A stretch of DNA of 64,000 nucleotides from Acidovorax sp. Leaf78 (GCF_001422735.1 NZ_LMLZ01000012.1:62001-126000), one strand, 5' to 3'. Counted from the first letter of the stretch, positions 34,689 to 45,903 are shown. Notes: a model not told the origin generated them from the letters alone. A program made the numbers and translations.

Positions 34689-35906
34689 ATGCAAACGACC
34701 CGTTTCTTCAAGATGGCCCTCATCCTGGGCCTGCTCTCGGCCATCGGCCCCTTTGCCATCGACATGTACCTGCCGGCGCTGCCCGAGATCGGCGCCAGCC
34801 TGGGGGCGGACGTCTCCGCGGTGCAGTGGAGCCTCACGGCGTTCTTCGTCTCGCTGGGCGTGGGCCAGCTGTTCTACGGACCCATCTCCGACATGGCGGG
34901 GCGCAAGCCGCCGCTGTATGCCGGGCTACTGCTCTTCACCGTGGCCAGCGTGGGCTGCGCGTTGGCGACCGACATCGAGACGCTGGTGGCCCTGCGTTTC
35001 GTGCAGGGGCTGGGCGCTGCGGCGGGCATGGCGATACCGCGGGCCGTGGTGCGCGACCTGCACACGGGCACCGAGGCCGCGCGGCTGATGTCGCTGCTGA
35101 TGCTGGTGTTCAGCATTTCGCCCTTGCTTGCGCCTCTGGCCGGCAGCGGCGTGATCGCCTTGACGGGCTGGCGTGGCGTTTTCTGGGCGGTGGCCGCGGC
35201 GGCGGTGGCCGGGTTGGTGCTGGTGTCGCAGGGCCTGCAGGAGACGCGACCCGCGGCCGACCGGCTGGAGAGCAGCCTGGGCAGCGCGCTGTCGGGCTAC
35301 GCGCTGCTGCTGCGTGACTGGCACTACCTGGGCCTGGTGTTCATCGGCGGGTGTTCGATGGCAGGGTTCTTCGTGTACCTGGCGGGCTCGCCGTTTGTGC
35401 TGATCAATCACTATGGCCTCACGCCGGTGCAGTACAGCCTGGCGTTCTCGGTCAACGCTGCGGCGTTCTTTGCGGCGGCGCAGTTCAATGCGCAACTGGG
35501 GCGGCGCTTTGGTTTGGTGAACACGGTCAAGGCGGCCGTCACCGGGGCGGGTGTGATCATGGTGGCCCTGCTGGCCTATTACCTGGCCGGGGGCGACCAG
35601 CTGGCCGTGCTGCTGGGGCTGTACTTCTTCGCCAGCGCACTCATGGGGCTGGTGATCCCGACGACCTCGGTGCTGGCGCTGGAGGAGCATGGCGCCATCG
35701 CGGGCACCGCATCGGCCCTGTTGGGCACGCTGCAGATGCTGATTGGCGCCGTGGCCATGGGCGTGGTGGGCCTGTTTGCCACCGGCAAACCGCTGCCGAT
35801 GGTGGTGGGCATGGCCAGTGGCGCGCTGATGGGCCTGGTGCTCACCTGGGTGACGCTGGGGCGCAGTCGAGCGGTGCCAGGTGATGGGCACGGTCAGGCT
35901 TTGTAG
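34689..35906 (+). CDS. MFS exporter, Bcr/CflA drug-resistance family
   Basis: 405 residues with twelve predicted transmembrane helices. N-terminal LLSAIGPFAIDMYLPALPEIG is the Bcr/CflA signature; GQLFYGPISDMAGRKPPL is the loop 2-3 MFS motif and RAVVRDLHTGTEAARLMS is the TM4-5 region of the family. Proton-driven efflux of small toxic molecules such as sulfonamides or bicyclomycin in relatives; the actual substrate is unknown. Confidence 0.94.
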   Translation: MQTTRFFKMALILGLLSAIGPFAIDMYLPALPEIGASLGADVSAVQWSLTAFFVSLGVGQLFYGPISDMAGRKPPLYAGLLLFTVASVGCALATDIETLVALRFVQGLGAAAGMAIPRAVVRDLHTGTEAARLMSLLMLVFSISPLLAPLAGSGVIALTGWRGVFWAVAAAAVAGLVLVSQGLQETRPAADRLESSLGSALSGYALLLRDWHYLGLVFIGGCSMAGFFVYLAGSPFVLINHYGLTPVQYSLAFSVNAAAFFAAAQFNAQLGRRFGLVNTVKAAVTGAGVIMVALLAYYLAGGDQLAVLLGLYFFASALMGLVIPTTSVLALEEHGAIAGTASALLGTLQMLIGAVAMGVVGLFATGKPLPMVVGMASGALMGLVLTWVTLGRSRAVPGDGHGQAL

Positions 35907-35970
35907 GGCCAAAAAGACGCCAAAGCTCCGAGCCCACGGCCCGCAGCTCAACGACACGGTTGCGGCCATA

Positions 35971-36030
35971 TGCTATCGAAAATATAGCTGCTAGCGCTCA
36001 CCCAGAGCGCGGCAGGGCAGATTTTTTTTG
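35971..36030 (-). repeat. Dispersed palindromic repeat, copy D (likely two-way terminator)
   Basis: In reverse orientation: CTGCCGCGCTCTGGG, TGAGCGCTAGCAGCTAT, then AT-rich ATAGCAT. The top strand forms GCGCTC-ACCCA-GAGCGC followed by GGCAGGGCAG and eight T, so it can end transcription from the exporter gene; the opposite strand has an AT-rich end for the converging nnrD gene, whose stop is at 36032. Confidence 0.8.
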
Positions 36031-36031
36031 C

Positions 36032-36949
36032 TTATCCTGCTGGCCCTTTGCCGCCGGTGCGTCGCCCCATGGCGTGGATGAGTGCCGGCACCTGCGCGGA
36101 CAGTTCGCGTGCGAGGTAGCCCAGGGTGCCCTGGTCTCGGGCCAGTGCAGCGCCGGCGCGTGCGTGCAGCAGCACGCCCCAGGCGCAGGCGTGCAGTGGC
36201 AGTGCGCCGCGCGCCGCCAGCCCGCCGATCAACCCGGCCAAGGTGTCGCCCGAGCCCGATGTGGCCAGCCCTGGCGTGCCCCCCGCAAACCGCAGCGCGC
36301 TGCCGTCGGGTTGCGCAATGAAGGTGATGCCCCCCTTGAGCGCCACGCACGCCCCCCAGCGCTGCGCGCCAGCGCGCACGGCGGCCAACGGGTCGGCCAG
36401 TATTTCGTCCTTGGATTGGCCTGTGAGGTGGGCCATCTCGCCAGCGTGCGGCGTCATCACTACCGGCTGATCGAAGGGCCGGTCGCCCACGGCAGACATG
36501 GCGTAGGCATCGAGCACCACCGTGCTCTGCGTGAACAGCGGCAGCATGGTGCGCACAAAGGCCACGCTGCGTGCTTCGTCCAGCATGCCGGGGCCGAGCA
36601 CGACGGCGCTGACTCCCTCGGCCAGCGGGCCCAGCCGGTCGCAGTCGCGCGCGGCAAACCCGCCGCCGCGCGTCTCTGCCAGGCCCATCACACGCGCCTC
36701 GGGTATGGCCAGGGCTAGGCCCAGTGCCACGCGCTCGGGTGCGGCCACCGTCAGCTTGCCGGCACCCGCGCGCAGCGCGGCAATGGCGGCCAGCAGGGCG
36801 GCACCGGGCATCTCGTGGCTGCCTGCCACCACTAGCACATGGCCGCGCGTTTCCTTGTCTGCATGGTCGCCCGGATCGGGCAGCGGCCAGCGGGCGAGCA
36901 GCGACTCCGTCAGCGCCCGGGGGCGGGGCAACCGTGCATGGGTAGACAT
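36032..36949 (-). CDS. nnrD: ADP-dependent NAD(P)H-hydrate dehydratase (NnrD)
   Basis: 305 residues of the ribokinase-like YjeF C-terminal family. It repairs damaged hydrated NAD(P)H using ADP. Motifs: KETRGHVLVVAGSHEMPGAALLAA near the N terminus, VVLGPGM, PVVMTPHAGEMAHL and the anion-hole GLATSGSGDTLAGLIGGLAA. Unlike E. coli YjeF there is no fused epimerase domain, so the epimerase must be encoded elsewhere. Starts 2 nt after the stop of the phosphatase gene; its own stop abuts repeat copy D. Confidence 0.94.
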   Translation of the reverse strand: MSTHARLPRPRALTESLLARWPLPDPGDHADKETRGHVLVVAGSHEMPGAALLAAIAALRAGAGKLTVAAPERVALGLALAIPEARVMGLAETRGGGFAARDCDRLGPLAEGVSAVVLGPGMLDEARSVAFVRTMLPLFTQSTVVLDAYAMSAVGDRPFDQPVVMTPHAGEMAHLTGQSKDEILADPLAAVRAGAQRWGACVALKGGITFIAQPDGSALRFAGGTPGLATSGSGDTLAGLIGGLAARGALPLHACAWGVLLHARAGAALARDQGTLGYLARELSAQVPALIHAMGRRTGGKGPAG

Positions 36950-36951
36950 GG

Positions 36952-37719
36952 TCAGGGCTTGGGGGCGGTGGTGGCGTCGGGCTCGCGGGTCACGGCCGCG
37001 TTGGCAGCGTGCAGTGGCGCGAGGAAGTTGGCCTGCACCAGCTGCATGGCCTGGTCGGTACGGCCTTCGCCTTCCGCGTGGGCGCGGTAGATGGTCACCG
37101 CACAGTTGGGCACGTCGCCCTCGCGATCGATGGCGAGGATTTGTTCCTCGGTCATCTGCTCGATGAGGTAGCGCATGCAGTTGACGATGACCTGGTGGGC
37201 CACCACCAGCACCCGCCGCCCCGCGTATTCGCGCGTGACCATCTCCTGCAGGCTGCGCAGGCGCAGGATCACGTCGCACCAGCTCTCGCCGCCCGGCGGG
37301 CGGAAGTAGAACTTGCCCACGTGCGTGCGTTGCTCGTGCAGCTGGGCGTGCTGCTGCTGGATGCCGAACTTGGTGAGCCGGTCCAGAATGCCAAACTCCT
37401 TTTCGCGCAGCCGTTCGTCCAGGCGCAGAGTGACATGCTCGAGCCGGCTGTGCTCCGCCACCAGCCGCGCGGTCTGCACAGCCCGGATGTAGGGCGAGCA
37501 CAGGATCACCTCGGGCTGTGCATCCACCGGCTGCTGGCCCCACCATTGCCCCAGGGCAATGGATTGTTCGGTGCCCAGGTCCGACAGCGGCACATCGATG
37601 TCGCGCCAAGCGAGGTCAATGGTCTCCAGGCCCGCGGCCTCAGCCGCATCGCGGGCCACGTTGCCGGCACTTTGTCCATGCCGTACCACCCACAGCGCGG
37701 CGGGCCAACGGGTTTCCAT
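36952..37719 (-). CDS. Histidine phosphatase (phosphoglycerate-mutase-like) family protein
   Basis: 255 residues. RHG catalytic motif WVVRHGQSAGNVAR with the phospho-accepting His14; second arginine region SPYIRAVQTARLV; acid residue in RLREKEFGILDRL; second catalytic His in VLVVAHQVIVNC. The substrate is unknown (phosphoester or phosphoprotein). Start at METRWPAAL; the frame stays open upstream into the next gene's region. Probably co-transcribed with nnrD. Confidence 0.92.
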   Translation of the reverse strand: METRWPAALWVVRHGQSAGNVARDAAEAAGLETIDLAWRDIDVPLSDLGTEQSIALGQWWGQQPVDAQPEVILCSPYIRAVQTARLVAEHSRLEHVTLRLDERLREKEFGILDRLTKFGIQQQHAQLHEQRTHVGKFYFRPPGGESWCDVILRLRSLQEMVTREYAGRRVLVVAHQVIVNCMRYLIEQMTEEQILAIDREGDVPNCAVTIYRAHAEGEGRTDQAMQLVQANFLAPLHAANAAVTREPDATTAPKP

Positions 37720-37733
37720 GGCGGTGCAGCGGG

Positions 37734-38021
37734 TCAGCGCGTGGTGCGGTCGCGCAGTGCGCGGACCACACCTGCAACGCCTGCGCCAGGGGCGCTGGCA
37801 CTTGCCAACTTGCCCACCACGCCATTGCGGCCCGATGCGGCGCGGGCAATCAGTGCGCTGCCGACGGCGCGCCCGACCATGCGGCCGAGAAAGCCCCGGC
37901 TTTTGCCGGCGCTGCGCATGACCAGCAGGCCTGCGCCCAGCACCAACCAATGCTCTGCAGGGAAGCTCGGGCGTGCCTCATCCCAATTGCGTACTTCTTT
38001 GACTTTTTGGCGAATGCCCAT
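37734..38021 (-). CDS. Small hypothetical protein, possible membrane association
   Basis: 95 residues, strongly basic. A hydrophobic stretch EHWLVLGAGLLVMRSAG and a glycine/alanine-rich middle (GFLGRMVGRAVGSALIARAA) suggest one membrane-inserted or amphipathic segment. No family recognised. Located 14 nt upstream of the phosphatase gene on the same strand, so likely in the same transcript. Confidence 0.7.
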   Translation of the reverse strand: MGIRQKVKEVRNWDEARPSFPAEHWLVLGAGLLVMRSAGKSRGFLGRMVGRAVGSALIARAASGRNGVVGKLASASAPGAGVAGVVRALRDRTTR

Positions 38022-38119
38022 GTGTGGTTCCCCTTGGATTGGATGTCGTTGCCTTCATCGTTGCCGAGGTGAATGCCGCACGCTGTCAGCCTGCGGTTTT
38101 GCTGGCGGTGATCCGTGTC

Positions 38120-39268
38120 CTACACCGCTCTGCCAGCGGACTCCACTTGCGCCGACGCATCGGCACCGAGCGTGGCGTGCCCGCTGGCCGCAGCCACCGC
38201 GCGCGCCAGCCCCAGCACCGTGTGCGGGGCTGAGCCTTCGGCATGGTTGCTGATGGTGACAAAGGCGTTCTGACCGCGCCCGGTCATGCCCGCAATCACG
38301 GCGGCCAGCTCGGTGCGGGTTTCTTCGTCGGGGTGGTGCAGGCGGTCGTAGGGCTGGTACAGCTTTTCGGCGTCTTCGTAGCCGTACGGGCCGTGCACCG
38401 GGTGCAGGTTCCAGCGGCACACCAGCGGGCCGGGCCACAGCGCGCGCAGCACCGGCAACTGGTCCTTCAGGGCCGGCATCTTGGCGTGCAGGCCCAGGCA
38501 GTAGGTGGCGCCGGCCTCGCGCAGCACGGCGGCGAAGTTGGGGGTCAGCCACTCGGGGTCGCGCACCTCCACAGCGATCACGCCGTCGGGTGCCAGCGGG
38601 GCCAGTGCGGGCTGCGCGAGCAGCATGGCGCGCAGGCGCTCCAGCAGCAGCGGTAGGCGGTCGAGCTGCGCCAGCGGCAGGGGGCTGAGCTGGAACACCA
38701 GCACCCCCAGCTTGTGCCCCAGGCCCTGCAGGGCGGGCTCCACGAACTCGCTGCGGGCCAGGTCGGGGCTCAGAAACGCGGGGTTGGGCTCGCGGCCCCG
38801 GCCATCCTCGGCGCGCACCAGTGCGTCGGTGACCACGCTGGGCGCCTTCACCACGAAGCGGAAATCGTCGGGCACCTGTGAGGCGTAGCGTTCGTACTGG
38901 CTCACCGTGAGCGGCCGGTAGAAGCTGCGGTCGATGCTCACGGTGCGCAGCAGCGGGTGCTGGGCATACACCGGCAGGCCTTGTTTGGACAGCATGGCTT
39001 CGGAATGATCGCCCTCCCACACCAGGCCCTTCCAGCCCGGGTAAGTCCACGACGACGTGCCCATGCGCAGTTGCGGGGGCAAGGCGGCAGCCAGGGCGCG
39101 CAGGTCGTCGTGGCCGGGGGCGGGGTGCACGCCGGTGCGGCGTGGTCGGGAAGGCTGTGCCGGGTGGGCGATGAGCCCGTCCGTGGCCGTGCCTGACTCG
39201 GGTGGCTGCTTATAGGCGGCGGGCGAGCGCGGCGGTGCGGGCGGGCCGCCGAACAGGTCGTCTTGCAT
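38120..39268 (-). CDS. DUF72 domain protein (YecE-like)
   Basis: 382 residues. TIM-barrel-like DUF72 family, whose biochemical role is unknown. Landmarks: LRMGTSSWTYPGWKGLVW, SFYRPLTVSQYERYASQVP, FRFVVKAPSVVTDALV, AVEVRDPEWL, FVTISNHAEGSAPHT. The first 65 residues are a proline-rich extension (FGGPPAPPRSPAAYK) absent from short homologues. No signal peptide. Confidence 0.93.
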   Translation of the reverse strand: MQDDLFGGPPAPPRSPAAYKQPPESGTATDGLIAHPAQPSRPRRTGVHPAPGHDDLRALAAALPPQLRMGTSSWTYPGWKGLVWEGDHSEAMLSKQGLPVYAQHPLLRTVSIDRSFYRPLTVSQYERYASQVPDDFRFVVKAPSVVTDALVRAEDGRGREPNPAFLSPDLARSEFVEPALQGLGHKLGVLVFQLSPLPLAQLDRLPLLLERLRAMLLAQPALAPLAPDGVIAVEVRDPEWLTPNFAAVLREAGATYCLGLHAKMPALKDQLPVLRALWPGPLVCRWNLHPVHGPYGYEDAEKLYQPYDRLHHPDEETRTELAAVIAGMTGRGQNAFVTISNHAEGSAPHTVLGLARAVAAASGHATLGADASAQVESAGRAV

Positions 39269-39308
39269 TCAGGCGGGCAGGGCGGGGCTTTGGTTTATGG
39301 GGGCAGGC

Positions 39309-39716
39309 TCACAGGCCACCGAACAGCCCGCTTTCATCAAGCAGTTCGTAGGTGATCTCGGGGCGCTGGTCCAGGCTCTTCTTGATGGCGGCGGGGATGG
39401 CCTGGCGCGTCTTGCGGCACAGGCCGGGCTGATCGAGCACCAGGATGGCGATGCCGCGCAGCGTGCGCACCTCGTTCGGGCCGGGGGTGATGGACAGGCG
39501 CACGCCCAGTTGCTGCTCCAGGCGTGCCTGCATGCGGCGCAGGTCTTCAAGGCTGGTCAGGTTTTCCAGCCGCTCGAGCAGTTTCTTTTCTTCAGTGCGC
39601 GTCAGGCGAAGAATGCGCACGTCGCCGCCAGGCGCCTCGATCAATGCGTCCCGCCCGCACACGCAGGTGCCGGGCGGGCATTCGGTGCGGATGGGGAAGG
39701 GGATGGGGGCGTTCAT
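39309..39716 (-). CDS. Hypothetical protein with N-terminal cysteine cluster
   Basis: 135 residues. The N terminus carries CPPGTCVCGRDALIEAPG, three cysteines in an 8-residue span that could bind a metal or disulfide-bond, followed by a predicted helical middle (EEKKLLERLENLTSLEDLRR) and a C-terminal region with LDQPGLCRKTRQAIPAAIKK. No family recognised. 40 nt downstream of DUF72 in transcription order reversed (it lies upstream of DUF72 on the same strand); divergent from tex across 168 nt. Confidence 0.75.
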   Translation of the reverse strand: MNAPIPFPIRTECPPGTCVCGRDALIEAPGGDVRILRLTRTEEKKLLERLENLTSLEDLRRMQARLEQQLGVRLSITPGPNEVRTLRGIAILVLDQPGLCRKTRQAIPAAIKKSLDQRPEITYELLDESGLFGGL

Positions 39717-39884
39717 GGCAGCCTGCGCATTCTAGGGACCTCTGCGGGACCACCACGCCGTGGGGTCGGGTGGGGGCCAAAGCGCCTGTGGCAAACTCCC
39801 GCGCTTCGCGTTTTGTTTGTTTCAGAACCGGCTGCGCCCCGCAGGGCAAAGGCCGGTTCGCCGTCAGAGAGAGTTCGCCCACAC

Positions 39885-42254
<2,370 letters not shown>

Positions 42255-42314
42255 GTGCCGGGCGGGGAGGGCGGGCCATAATCGGCCCAACCAAACCCTT
42301 CGGTGCCCTACCCC

Positions 42315-43142
42315 ATGGAGTTGAACGCACTGCTGGCCCAACCAGTGGCATTGCCCAGCCTGCCGCGCGCCGTGGCGCTGCTGATGAACGAGCTGGCGCA
42401 CGACGAGCCCAGCCTGCGGCGCCTGAGCCAGCTTTTCGGCACCGACCCCACGCTGGCGGCACGGCTGCTGGAGCTGGCCAACTCGCCCACCTTTCAGCTG
42501 CCGCGCCAGATCGCCGGCATCCCGGAAGCGCTGGCGCTGCTGGGCACCGGGCAGGTGCGCGCACTGGTGTCGTCGGCCACGCTGGGCACGACGTCCCGCT
42601 CGGTGCCGGGTGTGAACATGCAGCAGTTCTGGCGCTACAGCCTGAACACCGCCAAGCTCGCGCGGTCGCTCGCAGGCATCGTGCACCAGAACCAGATCGC
42701 CGCCTTCACGGCCGGACTGCTGCATGCGCTGGGCGAGCTGGTGATCCACCTGGCCGACCCGGACAAGGCGCACTCCGTCAACACCCTGGTCGCGCCGTTC
42801 GACCTGCGGCGCGGCAAGATCGAGCACCGCATCTTCGGCTACAGCTACGGCCACGTCACCGCGGCCCTGGCCCGCCGGTGGCAGCTGCCCGAAACGGTGG
42901 TGGACGCCCTGCAGCACCAGGGCGCACCTTTCGACAACAACGTCTACGAGCCGCTGGCCGGCGTCATCCACCTGGCCTCCTGGCGCGCCCGCGCCCGCGA
43001 GGCCGAGCTGGATGACCGGGAGCTGGCGGTGTCGTTCCCCGGCGAGGTGGGCCTGACGCTGGGGCTCGACATCGACATGGTGCTGCAGCAGGACCCGATC
43101 GACTGGACGGTGAAGCCCGAGGCGGCCGACTACGTGGTGTGA
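42315..43142 (+). CDS. HDOD domain signalling protein
   Basis: 275 residues that consist almost entirely of an HDOD domain: LPSLPRAVALLMNELAHDEPSL, FGTDPTLAARLLELANSPTF, ALALLGTGQVRALVSS, and HD-like FTAGLLHALGELVI. HDOD proteins are catalytically inert relatives of HD phosphohydrolases acting in signalling, often near cyclic-di-GMP proteins. ATG 42315 preferred over a GTG 12 nt upstream. 60 nt after tex. Confidence 0.88.
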   Translation: MELNALLAQPVALPSLPRAVALLMNELAHDEPSLRRLSQLFGTDPTLAARLLELANSPTFQLPRQIAGIPEALALLGTGQVRALVSSATLGTTSRSVPGVNMQQFWRYSLNTAKLARSLAGIVHQNQIAAFTAGLLHALGELVIHLADPDKAHSVNTLVAPFDLRRGKIEHRIFGYSYGHVTAALARRWQLPETVVDALQHQGAPFDNNVYEPLAGVIHLASWRARAREAELDDRELAVSFPGEVGLTLGLDIDMVLQQDPIDWTVKPEAADYVV

Positions 43143-43254
43143 ACTGGCCGCCAAGCCCGGGTGCGGCGTATCGCCCGCAGCGGGTGATTCGCAGGGCCGT
43201 GGCGGATGACAGCGCGACAGGCGTAAGCGCCGGGCTTTGCGACAATCCCCGCCC

Positions 43255-44535
43255 ATGAAAGCCCTGCGCATCCATGCCGGCCCCCGCGCCCGCGAACACC
43301 TTGAACAACACGGCCTGCAGCCCGCCGATGTGGGCGTGATCCCCGGCGCAGCGGGTGGTCCCAAGGGGCTCATCCTGGGGCCCATGGACCGGTTCATCTT
43401 CGGCCAGTGGCTGCCGCAATCCACCCAGCCGGTGCACCTGGTCGGCGCCTCCATCGGCGCGTGGCGCATGGCCACGGCCTGCCTGCAGGATTCGGTGGCG
43501 GCATTCGAGCGGCTGGAGCACGACTACATCCACCAGAACTACGACCTGCCGCCCGGCAAGAAGCGGCCCACGGCGGCCCACGTGAGCGAGCGGTTCGGCC
43601 AGAACCTTGATGCGTTCTACGGCGGCCGGGTGGACGAGGTGCTCAACCACCCGCGCTACCGGCTGCACATCGTCACCTCGCGCGGGCGCCACATGCTGCG
43701 GCGTGAGCACGGCCTGGCCACGCCGCTGGGCTATCTGGGCGCTTTCCTGACCAACACCGTGCACCGCAAGGCCCTGGGCGCCTGGCTGGAGCGGGTGGTG
43801 TTTTCATCGCCCGATGCCGTGGGCACGGGGGCCGACGCTGCCGCCCGGGCATGCGCTGCGCTGCCCTTTGCCACGTCGGACTACCGCACGCGGCAGGTGC
43901 TGCTGAACGCCGGCAACTTCATGCCGGCGCTGCAGGCCAGCTGCTCCATCCCCTTCGTACTGCAGGCGGTGCACAACATTCCGGGCGCTCCGCGGGGGGC
44001 TTACTGGGATGGCGGCATCACCGACTACCACCTGCACCTGGCGTACGGCAAGCCATCGCAGACTTCTAAACCTACACCGACACCCACATCGGCACCGATG
44101 CCGGCGCAAGCGCAGTCACGGACACCGGACACGATGTTGGATGGTGCTATTGATTTAATAGCTGGTAGCGCAAGCGGAGAGAGCGGTGGCAGCCAAAATC
44201 AACACAAATACCCTTCGCGCCCATCGCCCGGGCTGGTGCTGTACCCGCATTTCCAGCACAGCGTGGTCCCCGGCTGGCTGGACAAAGGCCTCAAGTGGCG
44301 CCACCGCTCCACCGCCGCCCTGGACAACATGGTGGTGCTGTCACCCAGCCCGGACTGGGTGCGCTCCCTGCCCAATGCCAAGCTGCCGGACCGCAACGAC
44401 TTCACCCACTACGGCACCGACAGCGCTGCACGCGCCAAGGCTTGGCTCACGGCCACACGCGCTAGCCAGCAACTGGTGGACGAATGGGTAACCTGGCTGG
44501 AGCGGGTGAATATGACGCAAGTAGGCATTTTGTAA
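43255..44535 (+). CDS. Patatin-like phospholipase family protein with repeat-derived linker
   Basis: 426 residues. Patatin catalytic dyad motifs GASIGAW (nucleophile elbow GxSxG) and DGGITD (Asp), plus the glycine-rich GAAGGPKGLIL oxyanion region; expected lipid acyl hydrolase. Between the DGG motif and the next conserved block VLYPHFQHS lies a low-complexity stretch (about residues 265-325, with PTPTPTSAPMPAQAQ) whose second half is translated from a dispersed repeat copy (44145-44201). This linker is probably a surface loop that tolerated insertion. No signal peptide: intracellular. Confidence 0.88.
   Translation: MKALRIHAGPRAREHLEQHGLQPADVGVIPGAAGGPKGLILGPMDRFIFGQWLPQSTQPVHLVGASIGAWRMATACLQDSVAAFERLEHDYIHQNYDLPPGKKRPTAAHVSERFGQNLDAFYGGRVDEVLNHPRYRLHIVTSRGRHMLRREHGLATPLGYLGAFLTNTVHRKALGAWLERVVFSSPDAVGTGADAAARACAALPFATSDYRTRQVLLNAGNFMPALQASCSIPFVLQAVHNIPGAPRGAYWDGGITDYHLHLAYGKPSQTSKPTPTPTSAPMPAQAQSRTPDTMLDGAIDLIAGSASGESGGSQNQHKYPSRPSPGLVLYPHFQHSVVPGWLDKGLKWRHRSTAALDNMVVLSPSPDWVRSLPNAKLPDRNDFTHYGTDSAARAKAWLTATRASQQLVDEWVTWLERVNMTQVGIL
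44145..44201 (-). repeat. Dispersed palindromic repeat, copy E (inside patatin-like gene)
   Basis: Reverse orientation: GGCTGCCACCGCTC, CGCTTGCGCTACCAGCTAT, then TAAATCAATAGCA. Read in frame as residues about 297-316 of the patatin-like protein. Confidence 0.75.
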
Positions 44536-44629
44536 CAGAGATACAGGGTATCGTGACTATCTCAGGGTATATCTGTCGTCACGGGAGTCGCATTCATCGC
44601 TGCCAATCTTGTTGTGCGCAAGTTTCAAA

Positions 44630-44643
44630 AAACACAAGTGTTT
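44630..44643. promoter_or_regulatory. Short palindrome upstream of amidase gene
   Basis: AAACAC AA GTGTTT, a perfect 6-bp inverted repeat with 2-nt spacer, 61 nt before the amidase ATG in very AT-rich sequence. A -10-like TACAAT lies at 44675-44680. Could be an operator; nothing else supports it. Confidence 0.3.
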
Positions 44644-44704
44644 CTAATTTTATAGATTGCTATCGTCTGATAAATACAATCGCCTGATATTCACAGGAGT
44701 TGAG

Positions 44705-45361
44705 ATGCTGCAAATTGATGAGCAAGGCATGCTGGTTTCCGCGCATGTACGTCCTAGGCGGTTTTCGCAGATCGAAAGACAGCCGTTGACTGACGTGAAA
44801 GGGATTATTGTTCATCAAACTGGCGCAGACCGTGCTTCAAGCTCCCTCAACAGCTACGCAAACGCAAAGGCAAACGGCGCGCATTTTCTTATCGACAAGG
44901 ACGGGGTCATCTACCAGACAGCTTCTGTGTTCAAACGAACCAACCACGTTGGCGCACTGCAGGCACGTTGTCTGGCTGAATATTCGTGTAAACCCGCGGC
45001 GTTTGCAAAATCCAAAGGTTTCCCACAAGAAAGTGCCGTAGACCGGATGCACGAGATCGAAATGCTGAAGTCTACGCTGTCCAGATACCCATCTAACGTG
45101 GATAGCATAGGAATAGAAATTGCCGGAAAAGCATTTCTGCCGCCTGGAAAGTCGGCCCCGGCTGGAGCTTCTCCAAGACAAAAAGAGGTCTATTTCAACA
45201 ACAATTCGGTATATGAAGACGTGAATCATGCGCAAAACTTATCTTTGCGCTGGCTGGTCTCCGAATTGCGGCAAACACTTCAAATCGCCGAATCAGAAGT
45301 GTTTCGCCATCCGGTGGTCAGCAGAAAGAATCCGACCGAAGCGAGCACAGCATCATGGTGA
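44705..45361 (+). CDS. N-acetylmuramoyl-L-alanine amidase (Amidase_2/PGRP fold) without signal peptide; candidate secreted effector
   Basis: 218 residues. Amidase_2 features: zinc His37 in GIIVHQTGAD, AHFLIDKDGVIYQTA, NHVGA, catalytic-type Glu138 in SIGIEIAGKAF, and a late His202 with Lys208 and Glu212 in FRHPVVSRKNPTEAST, which align with the late His, Lys and Asp of AmpD. It would cleave the lactyl-alanine bond of peptidoglycan. It has no signal peptide and no AmpD context, and overlaps a gene for an exported Cys-rich protein by 7 nt. This arrangement is typical of contact-delivered (type VI) cell-wall effectors with periplasmic immunity. SD AGGAG precedes ATG 44705. AT-rich, so probably acquired. 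A prophage endolysin is an alternative. Confidence 0.85.
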   Translation: MLQIDEQGMLVSAHVRPRRFSQIERQPLTDVKGIIVHQTGADRASSSLNSYANAKANGAHFLIDKDGVIYQTASVFKRTNHVGALQARCLAEYSCKPAAFAKSKGFPQESAVDRMHEIEMLKSTLSRYPSNVDSIGIEIAGKAFLPPGKSAPAGASPRQKEVYFNNNSVYEDVNHAQNLSLRWLVSELRQTLQIAESEVFRHPVVSRKNPTEASTASW

Positions 45362-45903
45362 TCAAGCCTTTGTTGGTAGGCGTATCGATCGCGTCGCTCG
45401 CATTGCCTTGTCTTGCAGAAAATAAGGGCGAGCCGGCCTTTCAGCCCCCTTCAAGCAATGGCTTGATTGTAAAAAACGCTAACGAGGTGAAGGCAGGCCT
45501 CGACAGCTGCACTGGCATCCAATCGCGGGACGAACGCGAAGATTGCGTGAGAAATACCGCCAGAGCCTTTCCACTCGGCACCATCAAGAACGTCAAGGTT
45601 AAAAATTCGCATTACTTTGATGCAGATGGAAAAATTTGCACCGGTGACGCTGGTCCTCGCTTGACGGAATCGGGTGTGCGTTTCTTTATCAAGAACTCTG
45701 TGCCTGTCTCGCAGATGGCCGTGATGAATTATTACGGGCAGCAGGGTGAGTGCAGCAGCGAAAATGTGAAAATCACATTTTCCAATGGAAGAACTGCCCA
45801 TTTTTCGCTGTCCAGCGAAGGCAAGGTGGGCTACCTCTCTCCGTTGCAAAAGGGAAAAGAGACAGACGTCTTTTTCTATTACTGTGAGCCATGTTCAAAA
45901 TAA
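45355..45903 (+). CDS. Exported cysteine-rich protein; candidate immunity to the amidase
   Basis: 182 residues with a Sec signal peptide (MVIKPLLVGVSIASLALPCLA, cut before ENKG). The mature domain has six cysteines (DSCTG, EDCVRN, KICTGD, GECSS, YYCEPCSK), enough for three disulfides in the periplasm. The ATG overlaps the amidase stop (ATGGTGA), implying coupled synthesis. No family recognised. A periplasmic partner for a cell-wall amidase fits an inhibitor role; that is inference from arrangement only. AT-rich like its partner. Confidence 0.8.
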   Translation: MVIKPLLVGVSIASLALPCLAENKGEPAFQPPSSNGLIVKNANEVKAGLDSCTGIQSRDEREDCVRNTARAFPLGTIKNVKVKNSHYFDADGKICTGDAGPRLTESGVRFFIKNSVPVSQMAVMNYYGQQGECSSENVKITFSNGRTAHFSLSSEGKVGYLSPLQKGKETDVFFYYCEPCSK

